NCBI RefSeq assembly: GCF_050789285.1
Contig: NZ_JBOUVX010000002.1
Span: forward strand, 868,001-932,000
DNA: 64,000 bases
Origin: CAVPWP01 sp050789285
GTDB lineage: Bacteria > Pseudomonadota > Alphaproteobacteria > Rhodobacterales > Rhodobacteraceae
Reading direction: 5' to 3'
The translations under genes were made by a program, and so were the position numbers. Each line of letters starts with the position of its first letter. The stretch's first letter is position 1. Below are positions 1 to 8,385 of the stretch, one piece after another. The notes beneath the pieces are model-generated. The model did not search any database. It saw only the letters and a program-made list of their open reading frames with translations, and was not told the origin of the DNA.

Positions 1-1
1 G

Positions 2-361
2 GTGGGGATGCTGTCCATCACCGTCACCATCTGCCTTGCCCCCTTCGCGGCCGCCGTCTGGGTGCCGCCGACGCCCGAGCAGCTGGGCTGGCTTTTCCTT
101 GTCGCCTGCTTCGCCACGGCGGGGCACTACACCATGACGCTGGCCTTTGCCGCAGCGCCGGTGGCGGTCACGCAGCCCGTCACCTTCCTGCAGCTGGTCT
201 GGGCGACGCTGCTGGGATGGCTCGTCTTCGGCGAGGGCGTCGATGGCTGGGTGATCCTTGGCGGCGCGGTGATTCTGGGGGCGGTCAGCTTCATCAGCTG
301 GCGCGAGGCCGTGATCCGCCGTCGTGCGGTCACGCCCCTTGTCCACGAAACCAAGGTCTAG
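2..361 (+). CDS. DMT (EamA) family transporter, C-terminal part
   Basis: The gene enters from the left edge, so only about 119 C-terminal residues are visible; the GTG at the first in-frame codon is probably internal. The fragment is very hydrophobic, with about four membrane segments. It carries the late-EamA pattern in which a helix rich in small residues (AVTQPVTFLQLVWATLLGW) leads into FGE, then a last helix and a short basic tail. The family exports small metabolites through the inner membrane; the substrate cannot be read from sequence. It ends 9 bp before the stop of the convergent choline transporter ATPase gene. Confidence 0.8.
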   Translation: MGMLSITVTICLAPFAAAVWVPPTPEQLGWLFLVACFATAGHYTMTLAFAAAPVAVTQPVTFLQLVWATLLGWLVFGEGVDGWVILGGAVILGAVSFISWREAVIRRRAVTPLVHETKV

Positions 362-370
362 CGGCCGCGC

Positions 371-1396
371 CTATCGCCCCCGGGGGTCGAGAAGCCGCGC
401 CAGGACGGTGTCGCGCGTGATCTGGCCGATGACCGCACCCTCGTCCACCACCGCCACGGGGCGCCCGGTTTCGCTGACCCGCGCCATGACGTCCTGGATC
501 GGCGCGTCCGGTCCGCAGGTCACGGCATGGGTTCCGCTGGCAGCCTCCATCACGTCGCGCGCGCACAGGACGCCCAGCGGGTTCATGTTCGCCACGAAGT
601 CGGCGACATAGTCGTTCGCGGGCGCCGAAAAGATGTCGCGCGGGGTGCCGCATTGCACGATCCGCCCGCCTTCCATGATGGCGATGCGGTTGCCCAGCTT
701 GAAGGCTTCGTCGAGGTCGTGGCTGACGAAGATGATCGTGCGCTTCAGCCGGGCCTGAAGCTCGAGCAGTTCGTCTTGCAGCTTCGTGCGGATCAGCGGG
801 TCGAGGGCTGAGAAGGGTTCGTCCATCAGCAGGATCGGGGCGTCGGTGGCGAAGGCGCGGGCAAGGCCCACGCGCTGCTGCATCCCGCCCGAAAGCTCGC
901 CCACTTTGCGGTCGGCCCAGTTCGACAGGCCCACCAGCTCGAGCTGGCCGCGGACCTTCGCGTCGCGCTCGGCCCGGGGCATCCCGCCAAGCTCAAGCCC
1001 GAGGCCCACGTTTTCCGCGACGCTGCGCCAGGGCAGGAGGCCGAACTGCTGAAAGACCATCGCGATCCGGGTCAGGCGCAGCAGGCGCAGGGTCTTCGGA
1101 TCGGCATGCGTGACCGAGGTCATACCGTCCCCGGTGTTCACGCGCACCTCGCCGCGCACCACCGGGTTGAGGCCGTTGACCGCCCGCAGAAGCGTCGACT
1201 TGCCCGACCCCGACAGGCCCATGAGGACAAGGATCTCGCCCTCGGACACGTCGATGGTGCAGTCATGAACGCCCAGGACCTGGGCTGTTCGGCTTTGGAT
1301 CTCTTCGCGCGACAGACCCTCGTCCATCAGCGGAAGGGCCTTTTCCGGCGCGCTGCCGAAGACGATCGAAACCTTGTCGAATTCCACGGCGTTCAT
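371..1396 (-). CDS. choV: Choline/glycine betaine ABC transporter ATP-binding protein
   Basis: ATPase of an osmoprotectant importer of the ChoV/ProV/OpuAA type, cytoplasmic face of the inner membrane. A family-typical N-terminal extension is followed by Walker A GLSGSGKST (60-68), the signature LSGGMQQR (168-175), Walker B ILLMDE (188-193) and a roughly 60-residue C-terminal CBS-like tail of the kind that senses ionic strength in OpuA. Length 341 aa is normal. Its ATG overlaps the stop of the permease gene by 4 nt (ATGA), so the two are translationally coupled. Last gene of a choX-choW-choV operon. Assignment to choline rather than glycine betaine rests on similarity to rhizobial ChoXWV and is an inference. 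Confidence 0.88.
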   Translation of the reverse strand: MNAVEFDKVSIVFGSAPEKALPLMDEGLSREEIQSRTAQVLGVHDCTIDVSEGEILVLMGLSGSGKSTLLRAVNGLNPVVRGEVRVNTGDGMTSVTHADPKTLRLLRLTRIAMVFQQFGLLPWRSVAENVGLGLELGGMPRAERDAKVRGQLELVGLSNWADRKVGELSGGMQQRVGLARAFATDAPILLMDEPFSALDPLIRTKLQDELLELQARLKRTIIFVSHDLDEAFKLGNRIAIMEGGRIVQCGTPRDIFSAPANDYVADFVANMNPLGVLCARDVMEAASGTHAVTCGPDAPIQDVMARVSETGRPVAVVDEGAVIGQITRDTVLARLLDPRGR

Positions 1397-2226
1397 CGGC
1401 GTGTCACCCTGAGCATGCGGTCAAGCATGATGGCGACCACCACGATGACGATGCCCGCCTCGAAGCCAAGCGCGGTGTTCACCTGGTTGAGCGCGCGGAC
1501 CACCGGCACGCCCAGCCCGTTGGCGCCCACCAGCGCCGCGATCACCACCATCGACAGCGACAGCATGATCGTCTGGTTGAGGCCGGCCATGATCTGCGGA
1601 TAGGCCGAGGGAAGCTCGACCTTCCACAGGACCTGGCTTGGGGTGGCCCCGAAGGCCCGCGCGGCCTCGAGCAGCGGCATGGGTGTCGAGGCGACGCCAA
1701 GGTGCGTCAGCCGGATCGGTGCGGGCAGCACGAAGATCACCGTCGCGATCAGCCCCGGCACCATGCCGATCCCGAAGAAGACGATCGCCGGAATGAGATA
1801 GACGAAGGTGGGCAGCGTCTGCATCAGATCGAGAACCGGCCGCATCCACGAGTAAAGCCGGGGCCGGTGCGCCGCCGCGATCCCGATAGGCACGCCAAGG
1901 CCCATGCAGACGACACAGGACGACAGGACCAGCGTCAGACTTTCCGTCGTCTCTTCCCAATAGCCCTGGTTGAGGATGAAGAGAAACCCCAGCCCGACCA
2001 GAAGGCAGGTCTTCCACGACCGCTGCAGGACCCATGTCAGGGCCACGAAGATCGCGATGATGATCAGGGGATGCGGGGCCTGCAGCACCCACAGGATCGC
2101 ATCGATCATCGCCTCGAGAGCAGCCGACAGGCCGTCGAAGAACCAGGCGCCGTTGATCTGAAACCAGTCGAAAATATCCGAGGCGACGCGACCCACCGGG
2201 ATCTTTGTCTCTGTCAGCCACTCCAT
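1393..2226 (-). CDS. choW: Choline/glycine betaine ABC transporter permease
   Basis: Inner-membrane permease of the ProW/OpuAB family, 277 aa, about 6-7 membrane helices. The BPD-type cytoplasmic loop, including EAARAFGATPSQVLWKVELP near residue 185, couples it to the ATPase. Middle gene of the operon, overlapping choV by 4 nt and separated from choX by 84 bp that hold a GC-rich hairpin. The acidic N-terminal region before the first helix is usual for this family. The start ATG at 2226 is supported by an upstream purine-rich stretch. Confidence 0.88.
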   Translation of the reverse strand: MEWLTETKIPVGRVASDIFDWFQINGAWFFDGLSAALEAMIDAILWVLQAPHPLIIIAIFVALTWVLQRSWKTCLLVGLGFLFILNQGYWEETTESLTLVLSSCVVCMGLGVPIGIAAAHRPRLYSWMRPVLDLMQTLPTFVYLIPAIVFFGIGMVPGLIATVIFVLPAPIRLTHLGVASTPMPLLEAARAFGATPSQVLWKVELPSAYPQIMAGLNQTIMLSLSMVVIAALVGANGLGVPVVRALNQVNTALGFEAGIVIVVVAIMLDRMLRVTRR

Positions 2227-2275
2227 CGCGGATGTGCCTTCCTTCGCGGATCAGGATGTCGCCGCCGTCGTGTCA

Positions 2276-2303
2276 GGGGGCGGGCGTCCGCACGTCCGCC
2301 CCC
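2276..2303 (-). terminator. Hairpin between choX and choW
   Basis: An 8-bp perfect GC stem (GGGGGCGG at 2276-2283 pairing with CCGCCCCC at 2296-2303) lies in the gap after the binding-protein gene and before the permease gene. There is no T-tract, so it is unlikely to stop transcription completely. Hairpins at this spot in ABC operons commonly stabilise the binding-protein mRNA or give partial attenuation, so that the periplasmic component is made in excess; that role is inferred here. Confidence 0.45.
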
Positions 2304-2310
2304 CGTCGGG

Positions 2311-3237
2311 TCAAAGCCCCAGCGCCGCCTTCACCGCGGCAAGGCCGTCGCCGCCGTCCTTCGTCGTTACGCCGTCAAGCCAGGCATCGAGGACGCCCGG
2401 GTTGGCCTCGATCCATGCGGTCGCGGCAACGGCGGGATCCCTGCCGTCGTCAAGGATCGAGCCCATGATCTCGTTCTCCATCGCCAGCGTGAACTCGAGG
2501 TTCTGAAGCAACTTGCCGACGTTCGGACATTCCTCGACGTAGCCCGACGAGGTGTTGGTGTAGACGGTCGCCCCGCCCAGGTTCGGGCCGAACCAGTCGT
2601 CGCCGCCCTCAAGGTAGGTCAGGTCGAAGTTGGCGTTCATCGGGTGCGGCTCCCAGCCCAGGAAGACCACGGGCTCGCCCAGACGGTCGGCGCGGGCGAC
2701 CTGCGCGAGCATCCCCTGTTCCGAGCTTTCCACCACATCGAAGCCCGACAGGCCGAAGGCGTCGGCGGCGATCATGTCCATGATCAGGCGGTTGCCGTCG
2801 TTGCCGGGCTCGATCCCGTAGATCTTGCCCTCAAGCGCGTCCTTCTGACCGGCGATGTCGGCGAAGTTGGTGATCCCGAGTTCGGCCGCCTTCGCGTTGA
2901 CGGCCAGCGTGTACTTCGCCCCTTCGAGGTTTGCGCGCACCGTGTCGACGGTGCCGGCATCGCGGTAGGGCGCGATATCGGCCTCCATCGTCGGCATCCA
3001 GTTGCCGAGGAACACGTCGATGTCGCCGGCGGCAAGCGAGGTGTAGGTCACCGGGACCGACAGGATCTTGATGTCCGTGTCATATCCCAGCGCCTCGAGC
3101 ACGACCGTGGTCGCCGCGGTGGTCGCGGTGATGTCGGTCCAGCCGACATCCGAGAAGGTGACGGTGTCGCAATCTGCCCAGGCGGCGCCGGCGGCGGCCG
3201 ACAGGGCAAGGGCGCTTAGCGCGCTGCGAAGAAACAT
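2311..3237 (-). CDS. choX: Choline ABC transporter periplasmic substrate-binding protein
   Basis: Binding protein of the OpuAC/ProX type. The chosen ATG at 3237 (MFLRSALSALALSAAAGAAWA) gives a classic Sec signal peptide cleaved after about residue 21 and has a GGGAG ribosome site upstream; a longer frame back to 3300 would spoil the signal peptide. The mature part has the family segments GNWMPTMEADI and VVFLGWEPHPMN, whose tryptophans belong to the aromatic box that holds the quaternary ammonium. First gene of the choXWV operon. No betI, betA or betB neighbours are present, so local regulation and catabolism cannot be read here. Confidence 0.88.
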   Translation of the reverse strand: MFLRSALSALALSAAAGAAWADCDTVTFSDVGWTDITATTAATTVVLEALGYDTDIKILSVPVTYTSLAAGDIDVFLGNWMPTMEADIAPYRDAGTVDTVRANLEGAKYTLAVNAKAAELGITNFADIAGQKDALEGKIYGIEPGNDGNRLIMDMIAADAFGLSGFDVVESSEQGMLAQVARADRLGEPVVFLGWEPHPMNANFDLTYLEGGDDWFGPNLGGATVYTNTSSGYVEECPNVGKLLQNLEFTLAMENEIMGSILDDGRDPAVAATAWIEANPGVLDAWLDGVTTKDGGDGLAAVKAALGL

Positions 3238-3352
3238 AGGGGTCTCCCTGACTTGTTTTTTTCTGGAGGCGATTGAACAACTCCGCGACCCGCTTGGCAA
3301 CCGTTCTGGTAAATCGCTTCCGCGGCGCCGCGATCGGTGCTAGCGGACAGCC

Positions 3353-4063
3353 ATGACCGATACCTCCCTTCGCGGCGTGATCTTCGACAAGGACGGCACG
3401 CTTTACGACTTCCAAAGGACCTGGGCCGCATTTGCGGGCACGTTCCTTTCCGACCTCGCGAAGGGCGACCCGGCGCTGTTCGACCTCTTGTCCCATGTCG
3501 CGGGCTACGATCCCGACGCGCGGCGTCTTTTGCCCGGAAGCGTGGTCATCGCCGAAACGCCCGCGGCGATCGCCGAACTGCTGTTGCCGTTTCTGCCCCA
3601 ACCGCCGGCGCTTTCGACGCTGGTGACCGACATCAACACCGCGGCGCTGGCGGCGCCGCTGTGCCCCGCAGTGCCGCTGGCGCCGCTTCTGGACGACCTG
3701 CGCGGGCGTGGCCTTGCGCTGGGTGTCGCCACCAACGACGCCGAGGGGCCGGCCCGGGCGCACCTCACGTCGACGGGGGTCCTCGACCGGTTCGATTTCA
3801 TCGCGGGCTACGACAGCGGTCACGGCGCGAAGCCCGGTCCGGGTCAGCTTCTGGCCTTCGCCGATGCCGCGGGCCTTCACCCTTCGCAGGTTCTGATGGT
3901 CGGCGACAGCGCTCACGATCTGGTGGCCGGGCGCGCGGCGGGCATGGCGACGGTCGGGGTTCTGACCGGGGTCGCGGGTTCCGCCGATCTTGCGCCGCTT
4001 GCGGACGCGGTCCTGCCCAACATCGGCGGGCTTCCCGCCTGGCTTGACGCACGGGGCCGATGA
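3353..4063 (+). CDS. HAD family hydrolase (phosphoglycolate phosphatase-like)
   Basis: Haloacid dehalogenase superfamily phosphatase, 236 aa, cytoplasmic. Motif I DKDGT (12-16) is near the start, a motif II-type threonine lies in GVATND, and motifs III/IV are KPGPGQL and MVGDSAHDL. An alpha-helical cap sits between motifs I and II. This layout fits Gph-like phosphatases acting on small phosphorylated metabolites, but the substrate is not predictable. Divergent from choX across about 115 bp, so it has its own promoter. It is followed 61 bp later by a membrane protein gene with no evident functional link. Confidence 0.8.
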   Translation: MTDTSLRGVIFDKDGTLYDFQRTWAAFAGTFLSDLAKGDPALFDLLSHVAGYDPDARRLLPGSVVIAETPAAIAELLLPFLPQPPALSTLVTDINTAALAAPLCPAVPLAPLLDDLRGRGLALGVATNDAEGPARAHLTSTGVLDRFDFIAGYDSGHGAKPGPGQLLAFADAAGLHPSQVLMVGDSAHDLVAGRAAGMATVGVLTGVAGSADLAPLADAVLPNIGGLPAWLDARGR

Positions 4064-4124
4064 CGGGAGTCGCGTCGCGCGGTAGGCTCCCACAAGGTTG
4101 ATCGGCCGCGCTAGGAGACCGCGC

Positions 4125-5903
4125 ATGGATGCCACATCCGACCTGATCCGGACCCGGCGGATCGTGATGGCCGCGTTCGGGCTTGTGGCCGGGCTGGCGG
4201 CCTATGCCATCGCCGAGGTGCTTCCGGACCTCCTGGTCGACGGCCGGCTGCGGCTTGCGCTGTCGGCCTTCGGGGTCGTCTTCTTTTCGGCGACGCTCGC
4301 CATGGCGGGGCCAATCTCGCTGATGCATGCCGCAGCAGGTGGGGCGTTGGCGGGAACGGTCCTTGCCGCGTTTCTGACCTGGGCCAGCCTGCGTTTCGAT
4401 GGCGTGGGACCGTTCCTTGAAACCGGGCATCCGATCACGGCTGCGTCCGTGGCGCTGGCCGTCTTCCTGCCGTTCTGGATCGCGGGGGCACGGCCCGGGG
4501 GCGGGTGGTCCGACTATGTGGCGCTTTTCGATGCGGCCTGGCGGATCGTCCTGCGGTATATCGTGGCGGGCCTGTTCGTATTGGTCGCCTGGGCGATGAT
4601 CTTTCTTGGCGACAGCCTGCTGGGCGTCGTCGGCATCAAGGTGATCGGCGACGTGATCGCGATCGACTGGGTGCCTTACGCGATCTCGGGCGCGGTGTTC
4701 GCCACCGCCATCGCGATCGTCGAGGAATTCGCGGATACCGTCTCGCCCTATCTGCCGCTTCGGCTCTTGCGGCTTGTCCTTCCGCCGCTGGTCGCAGTGA
4801 CCGGCCTCTTCCTGGTCGCGCTGCCGTTTCGCGGCCTGTCGGGGCTGTTCGGAAGCCTGTCGTCGGCCGGCGTCCTGATGTCGGTCGCGGTCACGGGCAT
4901 CACGCTGGTCTCGGTCGCCGCCGACCGGACGGACGAGGACGCGACGTCGTCGCCCGCACTTCGCGTGTCGGCGCGGCTGATGGCGCTGTTCCTGCCCCTT
5001 CTTGGCGGGTTGGCGGTCTGGGCGATCGCGATTCGCGTCGGTCAGTACGGCTGGTCGCCCGACCGTGTCGCGGGAATGACGGCTGCCCTTGCCTGCACGG
5101 CCTATGGTCTGGGGTATGCCGCGGCCACGCTGAGCGGGCCGGCCTGGATGGCGCGCTTGCGGCAGGTGAACGTCCCGCTTGCGTTGATGCTGGGGGCAAC
5201 CGGGCTCGTGTGGCTGACGCCGGTGATCGACGCGCAGCGGATCTCGGCGCAAAGCCAGCTGGCCCGGTTCGAGCGCGGCGATGTCGGTCCCGACGGCCTT
5301 GATCTTTGGAGCCTGCGCCAGGAATGGGGCAGGGCGGGCACGGTGGTTCTGGCGGCGCTGACCGATCCGGCCCATCCGCGCGCCGACGAGATCGACGACC
5401 GGCTTGCCCAGCTGGCCGAGGCGACGGACCGCTACAGCTTCGAGGCCACCTTGCCCCCGGCGGCGCGGGCAGCCCTGATCGAAAGCCTTCTTGCCGACCT
5501 GATCATCCGCCCCGAAGGCGCGGCCCTTCCGCCCGGCGTGATGGACGGCGTGCCCGTGCCGGACCTTCGCCGCTGGCACGCCGCCTGCGGTCGCTTGACG
5601 CCCGCCGGTCATCCCGGCTGCGTTGCGCTTCTGGTCGATCTTCTTCCGGCCGAGCAGGGCGACGAGATCGTGCTTTTCACGCTGATCGACGCCGAGCTTG
5701 CCAACCTCACGGCGCTGGTGCCCGCCCGCGCGGGATCCGAGGGCGAAGGTGCGCTTGTCAAGCCCGTCGAGCTTGTCGGCGACTTCTCCGAGGTCGGCCA
5801 GCCGCGGACACTCGACCGGATCGTCGAGGGCGACTTCACGGTCTTACCCTTGCCGCTGAACGCCCTGGGAATCGGGGGCAGCACCGTCTTCCTTCTGCCC
5901 TAG
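4125..5903 (+). CDS. DUF4153-like multi-pass membrane protein
   Basis: 592 aa from the ATG at 4125, preferred over a TTG at 4098 because AGGAG lies 7-12 bases upstream of the ATG. About ten hydrophobic helices fill residues 8-370. A soluble region of about 220 residues follows, with a helical part and a C-terminal part ending in a hydrophobic FLLP tail. The size and arrangement match the DUF4153 proteins common in Rhodobacteraceae; I make that family call from overall pattern, not from a discrete motif. Function unknown. It stands alone, with no operon partner. Confidence 0.7.
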   Translation: MDATSDLIRTRRIVMAAFGLVAGLAAYAIAEVLPDLLVDGRLRLALSAFGVVFFSATLAMAGPISLMHAAAGGALAGTVLAAFLTWASLRFDGVGPFLETGHPITAASVALAVFLPFWIAGARPGGGWSDYVALFDAAWRIVLRYIVAGLFVLVAWAMIFLGDSLLGVVGIKVIGDVIAIDWVPYAISGAVFATAIAIVEEFADTVSPYLPLRLLRLVLPPLVAVTGLFLVALPFRGLSGLFGSLSSAGVLMSVAVTGITLVSVAADRTDEDATSSPALRVSARLMALFLPLLGGLAVWAIAIRVGQYGWSPDRVAGMTAALACTAYGLGYAAATLSGPAWMARLRQVNVPLALMLGATGLVWLTPVIDAQRISAQSQLARFERGDVGPDGLDLWSLRQEWGRAGTVVLAALTDPAHPRADEIDDRLAQLAEATDRYSFEATLPPAARAALIESLLADLIIRPEGAALPPGVMDGVPVPDLRRWHAACGRLTPAGHPGCVALLVDLLPAEQGDEIVLFTLIDAELANLTALVPARAGSEGEGALVKPVELVGDFSEVGQPRTLDRIVEGDFTVLPLPLNALGIGGSTVFLLP

Positions 5904-5966
5904 GTTCATTGGGCATTTGTTAAGCGCTTCGTCCTAGTCTGCCCCGGTCCGAGAGGGGTTTTGGGC

Positions 5967-6557
5967 ATGTACGGATTGGTGAACCGGGCGCTTCAGCGCT
6001 TTCTTTGCGATACCTATGGGGCTGGCGCCTGGCACGACATTGCGCGGGCGACCGGGCTGCGACTTGACGACTTCGAGCCGCTTCTGACCTATCCCGAAGA
6101 ACTGACGATGAAGATCCTTGCCGCCGCGTCCGAACGGTTGCGGCAGTCGACCGACGATCTTCTCGAGGATCTTGGCACATACCTTGTGTCGCATCCCACC
6201 TACGAGGCAAGCCGGCGCCTTCTGAGGTTCGGGGGCGGCAGTTTCGTGGATTTCGTCCATTCTCTGGACGATCTGCCCGACCGCGCCCGCCTTGCGCTGC
6301 CCGACCTCGTGTTTCCGCGCCTCGCGGTCGAGGCGCGGTCTGCGCGTGGCTTCCTGTTGACGGTGGGGCCGGGGATGCAGGGATTCTCGCATGTCCTGAC
6401 CGGCGTTCTGCGCGGCATGGCCGACGACTATGGGGCGCTCGCACTGATCGAGCATACGGCGGGGACCGACGGGCAGGCGACCATCCTTGTCGAGGTGCAT
6501 GACACCCGCTTCGCCAAAGGCCGACGCTTCGAACTTGCGGTGCGGGTGGCGTCATGA
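5967..6557 (+). CDS. H-NOX (heme NO-binding) domain protein lacking the heme histidine
   Basis: A single H-NOX/HNOB domain of 196 aa. The ATG at 5967 (MYGLVNRAL) aligns with the start of soluble guanylate cyclase beta and has GAGAGGGG upstream; a TTG six bases earlier is less likely. The fold pattern is intact (YGAGAWHDIA, EELTMKILAAASERL, DDLLEDLGTYLV, FVDFVHSLDDL). The proximal heme histidine position (DALH in guanylate cyclase) reads DDLP, with Pro104, and the heme-propionate YxSxR motif is absent, the aligned stretch being GPGMQ. Heme binding by the usual mode is therefore doubtful. Its stop overlaps the next ATG (ATGA), so it is coupled to an HNOBA-GGDEF protein and probably modulates it. 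Confidence 0.85.
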   Translation: MYGLVNRALQRFLCDTYGAGAWHDIARATGLRLDDFEPLLTYPEELTMKILAAASERLRQSTDDLLEDLGTYLVSHPTYEASRRLLRFGGGSFVDFVHSLDDLPDRARLALPDLVFPRLAVEARSARGFLLTVGPGMQGFSHVLTGVLRGMADDYGALALIEHTAGTDGQATILVEVHDTRFAKGRRFELAVRVAS

Positions 6558-7609
6558 CCCTGGCGCAGCCCCTGCCGGCGCCGGCGATCACGCTTGACCC
6601 AACGGCGCTTGACCTGCTGATGCCCCTGCATCTTCGCCTTGGCGCCGACGGCACGATCCTTCATGCCGGGCCGACGCTGAGTCGGCTTGCCGCCCTTGGC
6701 CCGCTTGAAGGCGATGGGTTCTTCGGGCGCTTCGAGGTGTTGCGTCCTTCGGTGGGCACCTCGGTCGAGGCGCTGCTGTCCCGCCCCGGAACACGGCTGA
6801 AGCTTCGCCTGAGGCAAGAGCCAGACCTGGGGTTCCGCGGACTTTCGCTGCCCTGCCCGACGGGCGAGGGCGTGCTTGTGAACCTTTCGCTCGGGATCGC
6901 CGTGGTCGAGGCCGTCCGCCGCTTCGGCCTGACCAACGACGATTTCGCCGCCACCGACCTTGCCATCGAGATGCTCTATCTGATCGAGGCCAAGTCCGCC
7001 GTTCTCGACGAACTGCGCAGCCTCAACGACCGGCTTCGTCACGCCCGGGCCATGGCCGAGGAACAGGCCTTCACCGACACGTTGACCGGTCTGGCCAACC
7101 GACGAGCGCTTGAAGGCGTGTTGGAGGACCTGATCGTATCCGGCCGCCCTTTCGGCCTCATGCGGATCGACCTCGATTTCTTCAAGGAGGTCAACGACCA
7201 GTTCGGCCACGCGGCCGGCGACCATGTCCTGCAGGAGACCGCATCGATCCTGCGTGACGAGGTGCGCGAGGGCGACACCGTGGCGCGCGTCGGCGGCGAC
7301 GAATTCGTCGTGCTCCTGCGCGGCGAAACCGATCCCGTCAGGCTGGAGGGCATCGCCCTCAGGGTTGTCGCTCGCCTGTCCCAGCCCATTGCCTTCGGCA
7401 GCACCGCCTGTCGCATCTCGGCCAGCATCGGCACGACGCTTTCAAGGTTCTATTCCCCCCCGGAAGCCGACATCCTTCTGCGCGACGCGGATGCCGCGCT
7501 TTACATCTCGAAACGCGAAGGCCGGTCGCGGGCCACCTCCGTCTCGCCGGATCTGATCGCCGCAGGGGGGCTGTCGCAGGTGCTGGGTGAAGCGCCACGC
7601 TGGCGTTGA
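6554..7609 (+). CDS. HNOBA-GGDEF protein, probable diguanylate cyclase
   Basis: 351 aa, no membrane segment. Residues about 20-125 resemble the HNOBA/PAS-like module of guanylate cyclase (PLHLRLGADGTILHAG, FEVLRPSVGTS). A helical linker (140-172) continues into a GGDEF domain with DxLTGLANRRAL, the intact catalytic motif GGDEF (247-251) and the product-inhibition site RxxD (REGD, 238-241) exactly five residues upstream. It should make c-di-GMP from two GTP under feedback control. Translational coupling with the H-NOX-like gene suggests the pair rebuilds the H-NOX/HNOBA/cyclase order of guanylate cyclase in two chains, with a GGDEF output. No EAL domain is fused. Confidence 0.88.
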   Translation: MTLAQPLPAPAITLDPTALDLLMPLHLRLGADGTILHAGPTLSRLAALGPLEGDGFFGRFEVLRPSVGTSVEALLSRPGTRLKLRLRQEPDLGFRGLSLPCPTGEGVLVNLSLGIAVVEAVRRFGLTNDDFAATDLAIEMLYLIEAKSAVLDELRSLNDRLRHARAMAEEQAFTDTLTGLANRRALEGVLEDLIVSGRPFGLMRIDLDFFKEVNDQFGHAAGDHVLQETASILRDEVREGDTVARVGGDEFVVLLRGETDPVRLEGIALRVVARLSQPIAFGSTACRISASIGTTLSRFYSPPEADILLRDADAALYISKREGRSRATSVSPDLIAAGGLSQVLGEAPRWR

Positions 7610-8385
7610 CGGACCGATCGCCGGCCAAAGAGACCGGCGCCGCATCAGGAATGGCAACTCGGACGATGTCCGTCACATCGTCCGCAGGCTTTGGGGCCAT
7701 TCCTCGATTCCTTGTTTTCAGTCGGGTTCGATGCCATGCTCACCCTTGGGTGTCTTTCGCTTTCCGTAAGAGTGTGTGGATTTGGGTTTGGGTCGGATCG
7801 TTTGCGGACGGCATCTCATGCCGCAAGAGACCAAGGGTCAGCGCAAGGTCAGTCGGCGTTCCGCCGTCCGCCTAAGGACTGCGGAGGCACTGGGGCAGGA
7901 CCTGGTCGGCAACACGCTTCGTCCACCTGAAAGGATCGGCGCGAAGCGCAGGGCGCAACGCCTCATGCTGCGCGGCACGCGAAGGGACAAAGGCCGCAAT
8001 GGTTTCGCCAAGGATCCGACGTCCGGGCAGGGGCCAGCTCTCAAGGACGGGAAACGCGGGATTGTCTGGTCAGGCAGCGAACCGCCCGTGCGCCTGGCGA
8101 AGACGCGACTGGCCTTCGCGGGCGGGGTCGAGAGATGCCCGGCGATGGCTCAACCGTTTCCCATCCCTGCCAACGGCTGTCCCCCGCCAAAGCCCGCCGA
8201 TGCGAGGATCGTCGTCCGAAAGGAAGGGCCGCACGCGGCGTTCGGAAAGGTGACGCCGGGCGTCCATGCGGCCCGGCGCAACGCAGCCGGAGAATCCGCA
8301 TGAAGCCCGGATCAAGAACAGGGAGGCGTCCAACCTCTCATGCGTGGACGTCTCGTGCGGATCGCAAGGCAAGGCGCGGGCCAGT
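7610..8385. other. Gap without a recognisable gene (776 bp)
   Basis: Open frames exist on both strands (for example 7776-8303 on +), but their products are basic, low-complexity and unlike any family I recognise, and no ribosome site supports them. A G/T-rich patch near 7770-7800 has a different base pattern from the flanks. I see no tRNA, repeat or transposase remnant. It may hold the promoter of the following oxidoreductase gene and is best read as decayed or non-coding sequence. Confidence 0.5.

Noticed and set aside
7776..8303. A 175-codon open frame in the gap before the oxidoreductase
   Set aside because: The product is basic and without any domain, has no ribosome site, and competes with frames on the other strand; GC-rich DNA yields such frames by chance.
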